The notes: a model not told the origin generated them from the sequence alone. DNA of 64,000 nt from Piper betle (GCA_033002965.1 JAURVB010012620.1:16074-80073); one strand, 5' to 3'. Counted from the stretch's first letter, positions 12,078 through 25,600 are shown. Program-made: numbers and translations.

Positions 12078-12399
12078 CACTCACCGCCCCACGCCCCTCC
12101 AACCCGCCCCTGTTTCTCCCCTTCCCCCACCCTTGGCTCCTCACCCCACCTGCTACCAGTTGCCCTGCCGAGGCTCACTCCATCTGCTCCTATTTCCCCT
12201 GCCCACCAAATCTCCTTCGCCGCCCCACCCGACTCGGGGTGATAATTGACTTGTATAAGCCTGAATTGGCCGATTCTTGGTCCAATTTTTTACCCATATG
12301 ATACGTTGATATTTTGACTCGGTTTTACATCAAGCCAAGTTAAATTGGTCGGCCGATTCCAAAAAGACTTGGCCGATGTTTTGCAACTAGGGTTTTCAC

Positions 12400-15300
12400 T
12401 GCACGGATGAGTTAGCTGGCTGGGCTTTCATCCATTTGTAAGTTTGTAACGGACCAGTCGATTACTGAATGCAGGATAAGATTCGTTTGCAAAAGAAGTT
12501 TCCCGAGAAAACGGAGCTGGAAGTGCTTGTGGGGGCTTCTGCTATAACGTGGACACTAAGAACAACCCTATTTCATCTAGGCCCGGACCTAACAGCAGCA
12601 GCACTCCATTTTTGACATAACACCATGGGATATATATATAAGAACCATGGTATCACTGTTTGTAGGCATCCTAGGCATTTAACGATAATGCTTGTAAGAA
12701 ATGTCTTAACCTTCAACTTGTAGCTCTGCCATGCAGAGTCTGATTTGCGAATAAAGTTGCACTGGAAAAAATAAAAATGGGGTCAGCAAATGGTTATTTA
12801 CTGCCGGAGAGAGAAGTTTTCAGTAGGTAGTTTCTGTACTTCAGTGGTTTTCAGAAAATACAGTTGTTGGCGGGTTTTCTCATTGTGATTGCTTGTGGGA
12901 ACTTATGGCGAAGGGGGTCTGTGCATAAGGACAGTGATGACAGGAAGGCCGTTGTAAATGAGGACCAGTTACCAAGTACTGGAAACCATTGCCTCTACAC
13001 TGTACAGAGACCTTGTGTAGGATCCTCCTCGTCTCTACTCTCAACTCTCAACTCTTCTGTACTATTACTGCAGACATATATACCATATGATCCATATGAT
13101 ATGATACTCTTGGGTCAGGACAGAAATACGCTGCCCATTCCTTTATAATATTGCCAAGAATGATTAGGCAATGATGTAGATAATGATACCGACGTTGATC
13201 ACACATCTTTTCTATCTTAATGTCAAACCTTATACAGCTGCATGTTTAATCTCCTATTTTGCAAGCTTTAGGTCCTTCGGAACAAGATAGAGCTTGTTTT
13301 ATTGCTATTCGTTATGCCCATTAACTATCAATGATCCAATAACCAAAACCTGGGCAGAAATATAATTCATTAGATAAATAAAAAGGTGGGTAGAATATGT
13401 ACAATAGTTGAAGTTGTATTATTTAGTGTTAGTGTGCAACTCTGAACTTGCTACATAAATATAGTCCAATTATACTTACATTTGCCGACCTCCATTGTCT
13501 TTTTTCAATCCGGGTCTTTGCTTTACTGTTGTTTGCAATTTATTAACAGCACTGTTAAGGGTAGTATGATGTCATTGACATAAAATTTTTAACTGATGTA
13601 TCAGGTTTATTCTTGCTTTTGCTTATCCTTATCTCAATGTTGACCTAATTATTTGACTCTCTTTAAGTGGTCGACTTCTTGTCCTTCTTTTTCACGGCTC
13701 CCAAACCCCTCCACTGAAACATATCATGTGGTTCCTCCAAATAATTAACACTTCTATTGGACTATGACATGTTTAATTTGACATCCACCTCAAAAATTAG
13801 TATCAGAAATTTTATCATGTATGTGCATGCTGTCTTATGTACGCAGGTTGACATGCTCATTTTCGAGAGAATATTATTAGGCTTGTATATGCTTCCAATT
13901 CATTTGCATATAAAACAAAAGTTTACTGCTAAAAAATTCTATTTGTCACATTAAGTACTATGGCTAGTTTAAATATTAGCTCATTGTAATTGTAAGCACT
14001 AATCTCAAGTTGGCCATTCTACCAAATTCAAAAGGATATATCTTCCTCATCTTTCCTCTGCATGTGTAGGCTGGGTAGTGTGGCAATGATCTTATGAGAC
14101 AGGATTCATCAAATAGCATATCTCTAATGCTTCCCCAAATGAGATCCATTCACATGACCCTGGCAGGGTAAAGAGAAAATGGATGCTTCTCAATCACCAA
14201 AATCACCAAAATCTTTGGCTTTAGAGGGACAAGTGATACTATGATAGCGCAGTTTAAGGATATCATTGATCCAAAAAGCATGGTTTTGCTTTCCAAACAC
14301 TGTTTATCCTCAACTTAAGAACTCCTTAAGCTTTCCTTGTTCCACTTGACTAACAACGATTCCTGTGATATAACGCTAAACCATTTCTTTGTACCCTCCT
14401 TCATACACCACAACTAGATGCAGGTTAAAATCCCACACAAGATGGAACCGTAGCCTTCATACTCCCTTCTTGGTCATTGAAAAGTTTTGGGGGCCCTTTG
14501 TTAGTGAACTTGTGGGGACCCCTTAGTAAAGATATAGAAGATATATTGAGCAGCTTGATGTGACAATATGGCCACCAACCATGCCAATAATTGGTACTGC
14601 TTCAGTACATCAAACACTGCGTGGTTACGCTTGTGATCAAATAACACCAGCAGTACAAAAACAAATACCAGTCCCAGCAGAGAACTTTTCTTGTTCCTAT
14701 TCTGCTTTCATATTCTTCAAACCATAGAATCGAAACAAGAGAGGACATAATTACGAATTTCTAATTTGATGTTTTTTATTTTATACTTCAATGTCTGTTT
14801 CACCACTAGGTACATGACACGGGCCTAATTTCCCTCAAGAATAATATTGGTAGAACATTATGGGCATGCCCTCCTGAGCTTAAAACTGAAAACATATACA
14901 AGATTGGTGAATTTAAAAATCATGGGCATATATCTGTTGCAGTTTAAGTTCAATAATCTTAAAGTTTCATTGAAATTCCACATCATGGAATCTAAAATTG
15001 GATCTGGAAATTTCCAGGCTATCTCATACCTTCCAATGTCATAGAATGATGCATACAAATATCATCGGATAGAAGGGGCATCTTTCACTTGCTCGTTGCC
15101 ACCGAATACTCCAAAAGAAATGGGTCCAAGTCCTTGGATAGGACAGCAAATGAAAAGGTTCAGTGCTACTCAACTTTCATTTTCATCTGCGAGCGAGACT
15201 GTGGCAAGGGAGGAGGTGATGATGTCTTCAAAGTCCCAATCTTTTTCCGAGTTGTACCTGTTTTCAAAATGTAAGCAGTGAATGCATTTCAGTTGTTCAT

Positions 15301-16066
15301 TAGCACGTTCAATATTAACAATGAACACGTCCAAAAGAAGCTAGATATACAAGAGAATGTTTTCCTCTACCAAATGGCCACTCGCAATTTGAAAATATGT
15401 CGTGGTTATTTCCAGGGCCAGGCGATAAACGTTTTCATTCTTTGCGTATGTATGTACCCGTCAAAGCCTTTAATCACTACATGCATATTGAACCCTAATT
15501 GTCACTCAATTATTCACAAGAATCAACTCAGCTGTCCATTCATCACCGCATTGACATAGACACTTCCTTCCAAACGAGGAAGAATTTAGAAACATTTATT
15601 ATACAAAGGAAGGAACGAACCAAAGAAGATTTTTCCATGGAAGAAAATGAGGGTTCATTCATGGTATACACTATCTTAAGTTTCAACTAACAGAAAGAAA
15701 ACAAAGTACATCAGAAAGTATACACTTATAAATAACAAGAGCAATATGATCTCATAACTTGTACATAATAGTATATTAGCTTTCATCTCCATTCTCCACG
15801 GAAAAATCATCGAAAACAGTTTTGCAGACACGAGACAAATCAGAAAAGAAGCACCAATCTCTCACTGCCACTCTCTGAATTCTTCTCTCTCTTCTGTGGA
15901 TGATGGAAGGGCGATGACATCTTCTTCTCCTGACGTCCCTTTTGCCGCGACTAAGCAGCAGGCACTCGTCTCTTTCATCTCATCACATCAGATTCCCCTC
16001 CCTTGTCTATTTCCCAGCTTAGTCAAACTTCACACCTTTGAAATGCAATTCCCAAGGCTAGGGAAT
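12400..16066. other. Long gene-free region
   Basis: Open frames of 60-94 codons occur (for example 12864-13148 and 15096-15281) but show no domain, splice pattern or family resemblance that I can defend. The composition is ordinary intergenic AT-rich DNA. The final 200 bp are probably the 3' UTR of the gene at 16067. Confidence 0.5.
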
Positions 16067-18367
16067 TCAAAATCTCGCATTTTCGAACCCGTGCAAATCA
16101 CTAACCCGGTTCATCGATTTCCTCATTATGGCAACCTTAGCCAACTGCTCCGCGGCGCGCCAAGCCGACGTCGGCGTCAGCGGCTCCCCGTTCACGTCCT
16201 CCATCGCCGCCGCCGTGAGGTGGTGCTGATAACCACCGCGCTCCCCACGCCGGCGGGAACCATGCTGCCGCCGGCACCTGGAGCTCGGCCAGTTCGCCGT
16301 CGAGCACCCGGAGGTTCTCGTCCGTCGCCGCCAGGCCGGACTGCAGAAGCAGCGCGCGGGCGGCTGCCAGCATGTGCACGGCCCCGCCGACGTCGTCCCG
16401 GTCGGCGATCCGCCGAGCCTCGGCGGCTGCCCTGGCGGCGATGAAGGCTGAGCGGAGGCGCTCCGCCGTCGGGTCGCCGGAGCGGGCGGCGCTCGGCCGG
16501 GGAACGAGCAGAACCTGGTCCTTGCTCTGTACCGGCGCCGCCGTTGCCGGGTCTCTGTAGGCAAACTTCACGGCCAAGGCGTGGTGAGCACCAGCGACGG
16601 CCGCCGGCACTTTGAGCTCCAGTAGAAGCTCCTCTCTTCCTCGGCGTAGAGATCGCCTAATCGAACCCAACCGAACCCGCCGACGAGGGCCGGCCGCGCC
16701 GTGTAGGTGTAGACGGCGGGAATCTCGCCGGAGGGGAAGGAGATGTGGAGGCGGAGGTCTTGGACGACGACACTAAGGAGGCCGCCGACGCACTTGGCGA
16801 GAATCTCGGGGTTCGATCCCGTTCCCAATCCAAAGGAGTGAACAGGAATCTCAACATGAGCGAAGCGGGTTGTGGTTGATGGGTGACGCTGCCGATGGTT
16901 CGCCGCCGGCGGTTGCTCGTCCTGGCCGTCGGAGAGCAGCATGATCGTCGCCACTGGGTTGCGCTCTCGGCGGTCTTCCAACACCTTCGCGGCTTTACGA
17001 AGAGCGTCGGAGACGGCGGCGACGCCGGGGCCGGAGACGAGGAGGTCGACGAGCCGCCGCGCAACGCGCTGGCCCTTCGGCGTCATGCGCCGGAGGGGAG
17101 CAGCCGGCGGGTGGCGCCGGGGAAGGCGACGACGAGGGAGAGGCGGTCGGCGGGGCCGAGCGAGGCGACGACGAGGCGCACCGCGCGCTTGAGCATTTGC
17201 AGCTTCGAGTCGGTCATGGCCCTGCCCACGTCGAGGGCCGCCACCAGGTCGATGGGCGCGCGGCCGCCGCGGACGGCGGTGGTGCCGGCGGCGCCTTGAT
17301 CCGCAGCTTCACTGCGTAGCTCTCGTGGGAACGGCTGGCCGATACAACCACCGCCTCCGGAAGAAGCGCCTCCACAAGTCTCTCCGCCTTGGCGGCCGGC
17401 GGCGCAGAAACAGGGTCGACGAAGAACCCCTGGAACTCGCCGCCGTCCTCGCCGTCGTCCTCGTCGGCTTCGGGGATCGGATTGAACCGCGGGGACAGCA
17501 ATGGCTCGTCGTCATCGTAGACCTTGGGAGCTTGCCCCGTCGTCGCCGTCGGCGGCGGCGGAATGTCGGGTTCTGCACGGACATCCTCTTCGTCGCCAGG
17601 AACCTTGTGTTGGAGGGCGAGGAGTGGAGCATGACGCCAAACGGCGCAGCAGACGGGGCAGGAAAGGCAGCCCTGCTTTCGAACGTGGCCGGCGATGCAA
17701 GGGAAGTGGAAGGCATGGCCGCACTCCGCCGTGAAGATGGCGGTGCCCTGCCCCGTCTTCACCACGGCCATGCAAATCCCACAGCTCGTCTGCAAGTAAT
17801 CCAGAAAAGACCAAAGATGTATGTTACCACAAAAGCACATTTCGAAAAAGTTATACAGAGGTCGATCATCATTCCCACCCAATCGTCCAAATCTTTCAGC
17901 CTCCCGGTGGTACGATGAAAAGCAGAATAAAGCTTAAAAAAGAAAGAAAAGAGCAGACAGCTTTTAGGAGCATCACATACTCTGGAGAGGCGAAGGGAGC
18001 GGAGGATGGCGAAGCGGGATGGCGTCCTCGGCGACGACGGATTGGAGTAGGCCTTCGCTCGAGGGCTGTTGGTGTTGGTGACGACGCCGGCCGTCGGCGT
18101 CGTCGGAGTGGTCTTGCATTGCAGTCGAGGCGTGTCCACATCAACATCTTTATCATCGCCGACGGCGGCGGCGGCAGCGGCGTTGAGGGTGGTGCGGATG
18201 CGAAGTCTGGGGGTGGAGGGGTTGCTGAAGAAGCCCAACTTGACGCAGCTCCTGGGGCTGGGGCTAGAGCTCGGGTTCTCCACCGTCTGCGTCACCTTCT
18301 TCTCGCCACCCGCGTCGGTATCTCTGGGTATGGAAGTGCAGAAAGCTCTCCTCCACCCAGTCCCCAT
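16067..18367 (-). CDS. WAV3-type E3 ubiquitin ligase (RING + vWA), frame broken four times
   Basis: Exon 1 (18367-17981) begins [16 protein letters not shown], as in this plant family, and ends at AGA|GTATGT. Exon 2 starts at 17789 after TTGCAG with the RING ([18 protein letters not shown]; residues about 131-180). An acidic linker, a vWA domain ([26 protein letters not shown]) and the family C-terminus ([36 protein letters not shown], stop 16067-16069) follow. The family acts in auxin-dependent root gravitropism in Arabidopsis. Frame must change near 17262-17300, 17092-17100, 16621-16640 (each equals one missing base) and 16240-16256 (one extra or two missing). All pieces stay conserved, so either assembly indels or a very young pseudogene. 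The vWA metal site reads DVGRAM instead of DxSxS. Confidence 0.8.
17790..17980 (-). other. Intron of the WAV3-type gene
   Basis: Minus-strand donor CCAGA|GTATGTG and acceptor TACTTGCAG|ACGAGC. The intron is phase 0 and lies just before the RING. Confidence 0.8.
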
Positions 18368-19633
18368 CTTTTCCCACTCTCCACTTCCACACTCCCCGTC
18401 AAGATCAAAGTTGGTTGGCTAGGTAGCAGCAGAAAGAGGTAGACAAAGACGAGAGGGGGCTCTCACGCTCGCTCTACTTAAAAGCCCACCAACAAACAAA
18501 GGGGGAGGGAGGGAGGAAAGAAAGGAAAGAAAAGTATCGGAGTGGATGCGCTTGTTTGGGATAATTGCAAAAAGACAAGAGGTTGGATGATGAAGAAGAT
18601 GATGATTGAGGTAGATGATGAATGATGGATCAATCACACTATCTCCAACCAACCTCTTCCTCCCTTCGGCCTTACCTTCCTTCCAAAATCCAAGCTGCTC
18701 TTCCCTTCTGCCTCCTCTTTCTTCACACTGCCTTGCTCTCTCTGTCCGCTTTAGAAACGCCCAAAAAGATTCGATCTTTCCCCTTGCTTTATACTCAGTC
18801 GGCGCGATTGAGCTCCGGTTATTTAAAATTGTAAATTTTTTTGTAATCTAAAGGGACTGTTTTTTAAGGTTAAAACTCTTTTTGCGACGGGGAAGCGGGC
18901 AGGTGGCGGTGACTGGATGCTGCGCAGAGTCAACGGCCGACGTGGCCGGGATCAATACCTCGCGCGGGTTTGTCGATATCTCGTCGGATCGGTGCTCGTG
19001 AAAAGACGTAACTAGCCCTGAGATATTGAGAAGGTGAGAGGAGGGGAAGAAATGTGGGGATGTTATCGGCAATCGCTGGAAAAGTCAGCTATATCTCCGA
19101 TCCCCGCCACCGCTCTACCCGATCTGCCCATCTCCATCGTTGATGGAAAAAAAAAAACCAATCCTCCCTCCCACCTCTTTAGAAAAGAAAATTACAAAAT
19201 TTAAGAGTAAAGAAAGTTCACCAAGAAAACTGATTGATATGATAACACAAAATATATAAATGAGAATACATTAATATCTGTTTGTGTCAGGTTTTATATC
19301 ATCTTAATTATGCACGCCTCTCAATTATACAATTTGAATGTATTACAGGCTCCTTACAATAAAAGAGCATAATATACTGGTCTTAATTTGAAATATTACT
19401 ATTTCATTAAATGAATCTGCCCTGATCTTAATTTGTCCAAACTTGATTAAAAAATACAAGAAAACTAATTGAAAATTGAATTTTTTTTTAAAAAAAAACT
19501 TCATTAAACCAGCTTAAATTTTATAAATATATAATATTACAAAATAGAAGGTGCATATGTTTTTTTATTTTTTATAACTGGTATTTATATATATATAGCC
19601 TAAGGAGAGGGAAATTGAGGGCCCTCCCGAGCA

Positions 19634-19643
19634 GTCACGTGAC
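19634..19643. promoter_or_regulatory. Palindromic G-box GTCACGTGAC
   Basis: This is a perfect 10-bp palindrome around CACGTG, the core bound by plant bZIP and bHLH factors. It lies about 1.27 kb upstream of the WAV3-type start codon. Its target gene is uncertain. Confidence 0.4.
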
Positions 19644-19673
19644 CTGCCACGATCAAACGCCATTAGCGCCATA

Positions 19674-19681
19674 TGACGTCA
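19674..19681. promoter_or_regulatory. C-box / CRE-like TGACGTCA
   Basis: A perfect 8-bp bZIP palindrome, 30 bp after the G-box. The spacing suggests a common regulatory module, but no transcript start is visible nearby. Confidence 0.4.
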
Positions 19682-22592
19682 CCTGCTTCACCTGGGCACT
19701 CCAGCTGCAGTGGGGTTGGCTACGCCGTCTACTCATATGCAGCAGCGTTGGTTGTCTGCTCGTCCTGGGGCCCATCCTTCCTACCCTTTCCATTTATCTG
19801 TCTTTTATCTTCTCATTTAATTTAATTCAATTTAATCTAATCTAAAACAAACCGCTTCAATTTCTTATTGATTTGGAAATTTAAAAAGTCCATTTCATAC
19901 TCTTTATCAGCGTTGAGATTAGGACTAATTAATTCAATTTTGATCCCATTCGACAAATGCATTTCTTTTATTTGATGCGATGTTTATTTACATGTCACGT
20001 AAGTCTTATCATCTCCACGATCTCAATAATACCATTGTTCCTCGTCTCATGATCTTAGTATAATTGAGCGTTGGTTTAAAATGATTCTATGCAATTATCT
20101 CATATTCAAATTATTTCGGTAAAAAGGTATTATATATATATATATCTTTTATAACTTAATTTTTATTTATTTAAATTTAGGGCTGGCAGGGCACAGTGAC
20201 GGATACAAAAACTTTGACCCTCTTCAAGAAAAACAAGTCTCTAAATTTGGTATTTAATTAACCAAATAACATCCCTGATTAGACCGCCTTGATTCCAATC
20301 ATGAAGGATATAGGATGGTAGAAATGGTTGTTGGGCGTCAAATTTTTATAATTCAGGCCGAATCAGAAAGGTAGTGGATATATAGGGGGGCAGTTATTTT
20401 TCCTAATTTAGGCGATTAGTTGAAAATTGAAGACATCGTTTTTACCAACTACAACTTTCGAGCGCGAAGAGAGGAGGGGCTATTTGGAGAGAAAGGCTTG
20501 GCTGTATCTTAAAAAGGGAAGCATGCTACTTAGAAAAAGAAGATAAATTACCTTAGGAAGGAAAAAGGAGGTAAACCAAGATTGAAGGTTTTGTTATGAC
20601 CTGCCCCTTTTGACCAAGTTATCGTTCGCAACCTCAGAATACTGGTATTATATATGGTGGATGGCCATGGCATTATGGAAACACCTTTTATGCAATATCT
20701 TTCCCTTCCTGCGTGCTCGCTTGTAAATCAGCTTTGCTTGTGCTAATGTAGCAAGACCACCTTAACTGATTTTCACATCCAATAATTACTTTAATGAAAC
20801 CTAAATTATTAGACTTGTCTTCGCATTATACACTAAAAATGTGGATAGCCTGCACGATTTATTTTCACTAATTACGGAACCGGATAACCAAACCGTACGA
20901 AACAATCTGTTACCCTTTACCCATAACAGCAGGCGGCTTTCACAGTAAGCAAATAAGACATGGCTAAGTTAGATTATCGAGTAACAAAAAAGTCAGCATA
21001 GAAAAAGTTTTTTCACAAATGAATTTCTAGACTTGGACCGTCTAATCGTGTCACTGACAAGGCAAATTATATGCAAATAAGCTTACTCGGGAATTTGATA
21101 CATACATCGAATTACTAAAGCAGTGTCTGTGGTGATACGGTATGACTAAGATCGCTTTCACTGGGCTGACATATATTGTCATGGCGTGCAACACCTGATC
21201 GGTTAAAACAATCGCAAACGTGTGGGTTTCGCAACGCGCCACGCGGGTGCATTGTCGACCGTTGATGGTTGCTCCGAGCCAAAGATCATGTAACGGGCCC
21301 ACTGCATCTTTGGACAATACACATGTATGTTGTAACTTGCGGGTCCAGTGGAAATGTCTTATTGTGCAGAGTGGCACGACTCAAAAAGTTTTATCAGTCA
21401 TCATAATTGAAGATGAAACGTTTTAAATACCGGGTTTAATAATAAGCTTCTAACTTGAGTATGATCATAAGTGTATTATTATACGGTACAAAAGCAACAA
21501 ATGGGACCGCAACTCCATAATTGTCGTTCATCACATTGTTTTTAATGTTCATAATTATCTTCACAAAAGTCTTTAACTATGTATAATTCTCACCCGATTA
21601 AATGTCTCCATTATATTAACAATTTCTAATATATAACTGTAGTCGCTTTATTTTAATAATAAAAAATAAAATTATATTTTAAGTATAACTGTGTTTTATG
21701 CGGGGCTTTGACGAGTTGTTCACTTATGTTTTGCTTTCGAAGTCGCTTATTATTAACAATATAAGTATATGATATATATGGGCACTCGAAGCCTTTTTTT
21801 AATACGAGAGTGCTTAGTCTCATCTATCCTTGCTGCCAGCATCCAAATATCTTTATAATTTAACGGCTGATATTAAATTTAGTTTATATAAAATATGTAA
21901 ATCCTACAAGATGAACGGGCCAAATTTGTTACAAAAAATTACGTATCGTACTCATCACAAATGTTGTTGGTGATCTAATGCTTTCGGGGAAAAAATGCCA
22001 CTAGTCTGAATTGAATAATGTTGCATGCACTTCATTTGTAAACACAAATAAGAAGTTAGAATAGGCAGCCACGAGTAATGATTTTGCTTTTTCTTTTTCG
22101 CTAACACAAAATATATATTATATACAAAACTCCAAAGTCTCCAAATCAAAACAAAAATGCTCAATATCCGATTGTATTTATATCGAAAAAACAACAAAAA
22201 GACTTGGAATTCTAATGATAAGGTCGGCATGTGTGGGCGATTTATTTATGCGTTTTTTCTTGCTTTGATTTGAATGAACATGGATAAGTTCGAGAAATGG
22301 ACCCGGTTCATGATACCCTGGGCCACGTGACCGGTTCACAAATCGGCCGGCCCCCACTTGGCCTTTGAATCATAAACTATTAGATATTTGTCGAATGGGG
22401 ATATGAATGCTGGGGATTAACATAAACTGAAAGAACAAATAAAAATGCAGATTTTTTTTCCTTAAAAAAAAGGTGGGTACTCATGTTGGGAAAGTTAAAT
22501 GCATATAAGGTGATCAAAGTAAAACACAACATTTGTCTTTGGAGACACTCATGAAGGGTACAAGGAGCCAGCAGAACAGAAGTATATATAAC

Positions 22593-22666
22593 ATTAGATT
22601 AATTAGTCGCCACGTTATGTTATAGCATCATTAGATTAATTAGTCGCCACGTTATGTTATAGCATT
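22593..22666 (+). repeat. 37-bp direct tandem duplication
   Basis: The unit ATTAGATTAATTAGTCGCCA plus 17 more bases occurs twice back to back (22593-22629 and 22630-22666) with one difference at the end. This is a recent duplication. Confidence 0.9.
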
Positions 22667-25600
22667 AATGATTCATTATATATCTTTATAATGTGCTTCT
22701 GATTAATCTATTAACAAAAAAATAATCATTAGTTTACAGAGACCCAAAACTCTAATAGCCATTTGACTCTCAAGCCACCAATTGCTCGAGTAGCGGGGAT
22801 GTACATATAAAATAGGTTGAAGGGATCGAAAGGACTTAGCGATTACAATTAATTAATCTTTAATTATTGACAAAGGGGGTATCCCAATGAATGTGATTAG
22901 TTTGACCCCTACACTGCACATGAAATAGTTGAGCTAACGCATATGGGGTGGGGATCCCTAAGACCAAGATCTCAACTCCAAGTTGAGTCGAGGCGGCCAT
23001 GTACTCGATCATTTAAGAACACTCCTCACCATGAATCATGTTTAATTTTGTAATTAGTCTGACAATTACTTTGGCAAGCTCTGTTAAATGCCTAAATCCT
23101 TCTTCTTTGTAACACCATGAGGCTAGACGAGAAGAAATGTAGATTGATTTAAATTAGATGAAGTTATAATGGTCTGCCCAATTAGTACAAATTGATAGAC
23201 TTAATTTATTATTTAAAAATAATTAATTAAACTAAACATCATAAATTTATTCATACTAATATATTAGTTTTAACCCCTATAAATATTATACATGAGGCTA
23301 ACCTTTTGAAAATTTTATTTAAGTAGACTTATATAACAAGTATTTGAACATTTTTCATCGTTTCTTACCTCTTCTTCTTTTTTGTGAGGGTTGTTTAAAC
23401 TAACCTTAAAATAAAGACATTCTTAACAATAGCCAGTGTGTAATGGCAAATCAAGCTGGCAATAAAATTAGGGTTTACAGAGGAAGAACGAAACAATTTG
23501 TTATACAACTAACAATAATAAGATGATTGGTTATAGGTGGGAAGTATGTGATTAAGAAGTTGGTGCATGATCCAGATAGTTCAAACAGTTTTTAAGGGTG
23601 GAGTGGTCGGTATGGTCACATGCATGCATTGATGGTTTATGGAATATAGATTGAAGAAGAGACTGTTTGGAGGTGAATTCCCAGCTGCTTGCTCTCTATA
23701 TGGTTGTTGGATGAGACTCTGTTATTCTATCACTTGACATGAAAACTGATGCAACTTGCTAAGGGCTCACAACCAATTTGATACTTCTGATATTCTATTT
23801 CCCTGTCAATTAGAACCATTCAAATGCATTGTCATTCACATGTGTATGGTAGCCATGGACGTAATATTTTTAACTCTAAAATAAGAACTAATTTCTACTT
23901 ACAATTTTCTACTAATCTCTGCAGCCTGATCGTTTGGTGAAGGAAATTGCTGCTATTCTGATTATTATTTACTTGAATTTTTTTGTGAAACATGGCCAAG
24001 GGAGCAACAAAGGATGGACTAAACTGGGGTGGGACCTTCACCAAACAAGGAAGACAAGGTAGGAAAAATGGATATGGGCAGCAGTGAATGTCCATGGATG
24101 TAGCTCTGGAATTGGTAAAATGAGATATTCTCAGTGGGATTGCATCCATTGAAAGAAGCTTTGATCTCAGAAGAAGATTGGATCAAAAGCAGTTGATGGG
24201 CATTGTTTAACCTTGTCTTCTGGGGCTGCTCAATGGTTTTTGTCCCCCAAAATGCATTGCCATTCCTGAGTTAGCAGGGGATAGAGCTTGCCCTGCCTAG
24301 TTAATGCCAGTTCCTTAAGTCCTGAGCTTGGCCCAAACCTCTGGTAGAAGCCTTAAATGCCTCTGGCCTCTGTGTCACATAGTTCTCTGCATTTTCCCAT
24401 CTTGGTAGACTGTAGTTGTCTGTTCAATTGGATTCACGACATTTTTCGCTCATCTGAAATGGTTTTACATTACCATTTGACATGTTTATTTACTAATGCT
24501 AACATGTCAATGTTTATGAGGTAGTAATGTGAATATACCATTCATTCTTATAAAATGTTTGATATTTTGCAAGCAATTTGATAGACTCGTCATCGATTAC
24601 ATCACTGGCTTTTCTTAAAAAGATAAAATGGTCTGTTCCAATGAGTTCATGATATTTACATTTGCATTTGACATATTACACGGAATAAAACATGTCAATA
24701 TTTGTCGATTAAGACTGCTCATTGTTAAACAAATTTTGCCCTTTCAAACCATCGTATGGACTCCCGATTCATCACATCAAAAGATTTGGAAACAACCAAC
24801 TTGCTATCCCTTTGTCTTATCCTGTAGAGTCTGAGATCAAATATGAAGTTTCGTGTCGTGTGTACAGTAAAAATATATTAATTAGGATTTGGGGTATTAA
24901 TCAATCTTCTTCTAGATTAGCATGATATAATTGTTGCTATCTCAAGAAAGGGATTTCAATCAACTTTCCTGATGACAGATAGAAAATGCCTCGCTTAAGT
25001 CGTCATTTCTCTAGTGGCATCATAGTAGTCGTGAGAATGACTGATATGAAAACAAAATTGTGGATTATATTTGTTGTTGACTCATTTAAAACTGATGATT
25101 TTGACACTTAGATGACTCCAAATTGAGTTTAATTTTCTAATTCGGGGGCATGCACGAAAGCGCAAAAAATATGAAAGGATGCAGGTGTGATTGGTGAAGA
25201 AATTCCCAAGTCAAGTTTGAGAACTGTTGAAATTGTTCTCTTGTAGTTTGGAAAGGGATGATAATCTTCTGTATTCACATCCTTTGTTGGAGAAAGCATG
25301 CAGTCATAATGCACCCCTTAACGGGATGCGAAGTAAGATCAATTACACTTCCATTATTACTCACTATTCTCGGATTCGCACGCAGGTCATATTACATCTT
25401 ACAGCCCACTGACCGCCCATTAAATTATCAAAAGATAAACATAAATGTTCGGTCGACATCTATAGATCGAGAAGGTTGAATAGCAGATGTCCCTTCGCAA
25501 ACATATTAAATCCACATGTCAAATCAAACGACTCTTATTATAAAGTATTGAATCAACGTATCTTCGTTTTTATTTTTTATCGGCTTGTATGCTGCAATAA

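Larger units (their letters stand above)
8527..12391. mobile_element. Non-autonomous hAT element, interrupted by a solo LTR
   Basis: The left end is CATAGTTGCAAAA and the right end in reverse complement is CCTAGTTGCAAAA: a 13-bp terminal inverted repeat with one mismatch. It is flanked by a perfect 8-bp duplication GTTTTCAC (8519-8526 and 12392-12399), the target-site length of the hAT superfamily. Without the nested LTR (8935-12077) the element is about 720 bp and has no transposase. The interior has AATCGG-type subterminal words near both ends (Gly/Pro-rich nonsense if translated), a C-run at 8814-8825 and a C-rich tract. A second copy is at 31750-32440. Confidence 0.8.
18368..22592. other. 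WAV3-type gene upstream region and gene-free DNA
   Basis: 18368-18900 holds the probable 5' UTR and promoter, with pyrimidine-rich tracts and a TTTTAAGTAG motif on the minus strand near 18480 in place of a canonical TATA. From there to 22.6 kb I recognise no gene. Short (TA)n runs occur near 19590 and 20132. Confidence 0.45.

Noticed and set aside
12864..13148. 94-codon frame starting MLAGFLIVIACGN.
   Set aside because: A hydrophobic start but no domain, no splice context and a composition like the surrounding DNA.
24275..24297. Small hairpin GCAGGG/CCCTGC.
   Set aside because: A 6-bp stem is expected by chance in a window this size; no supporting structure.
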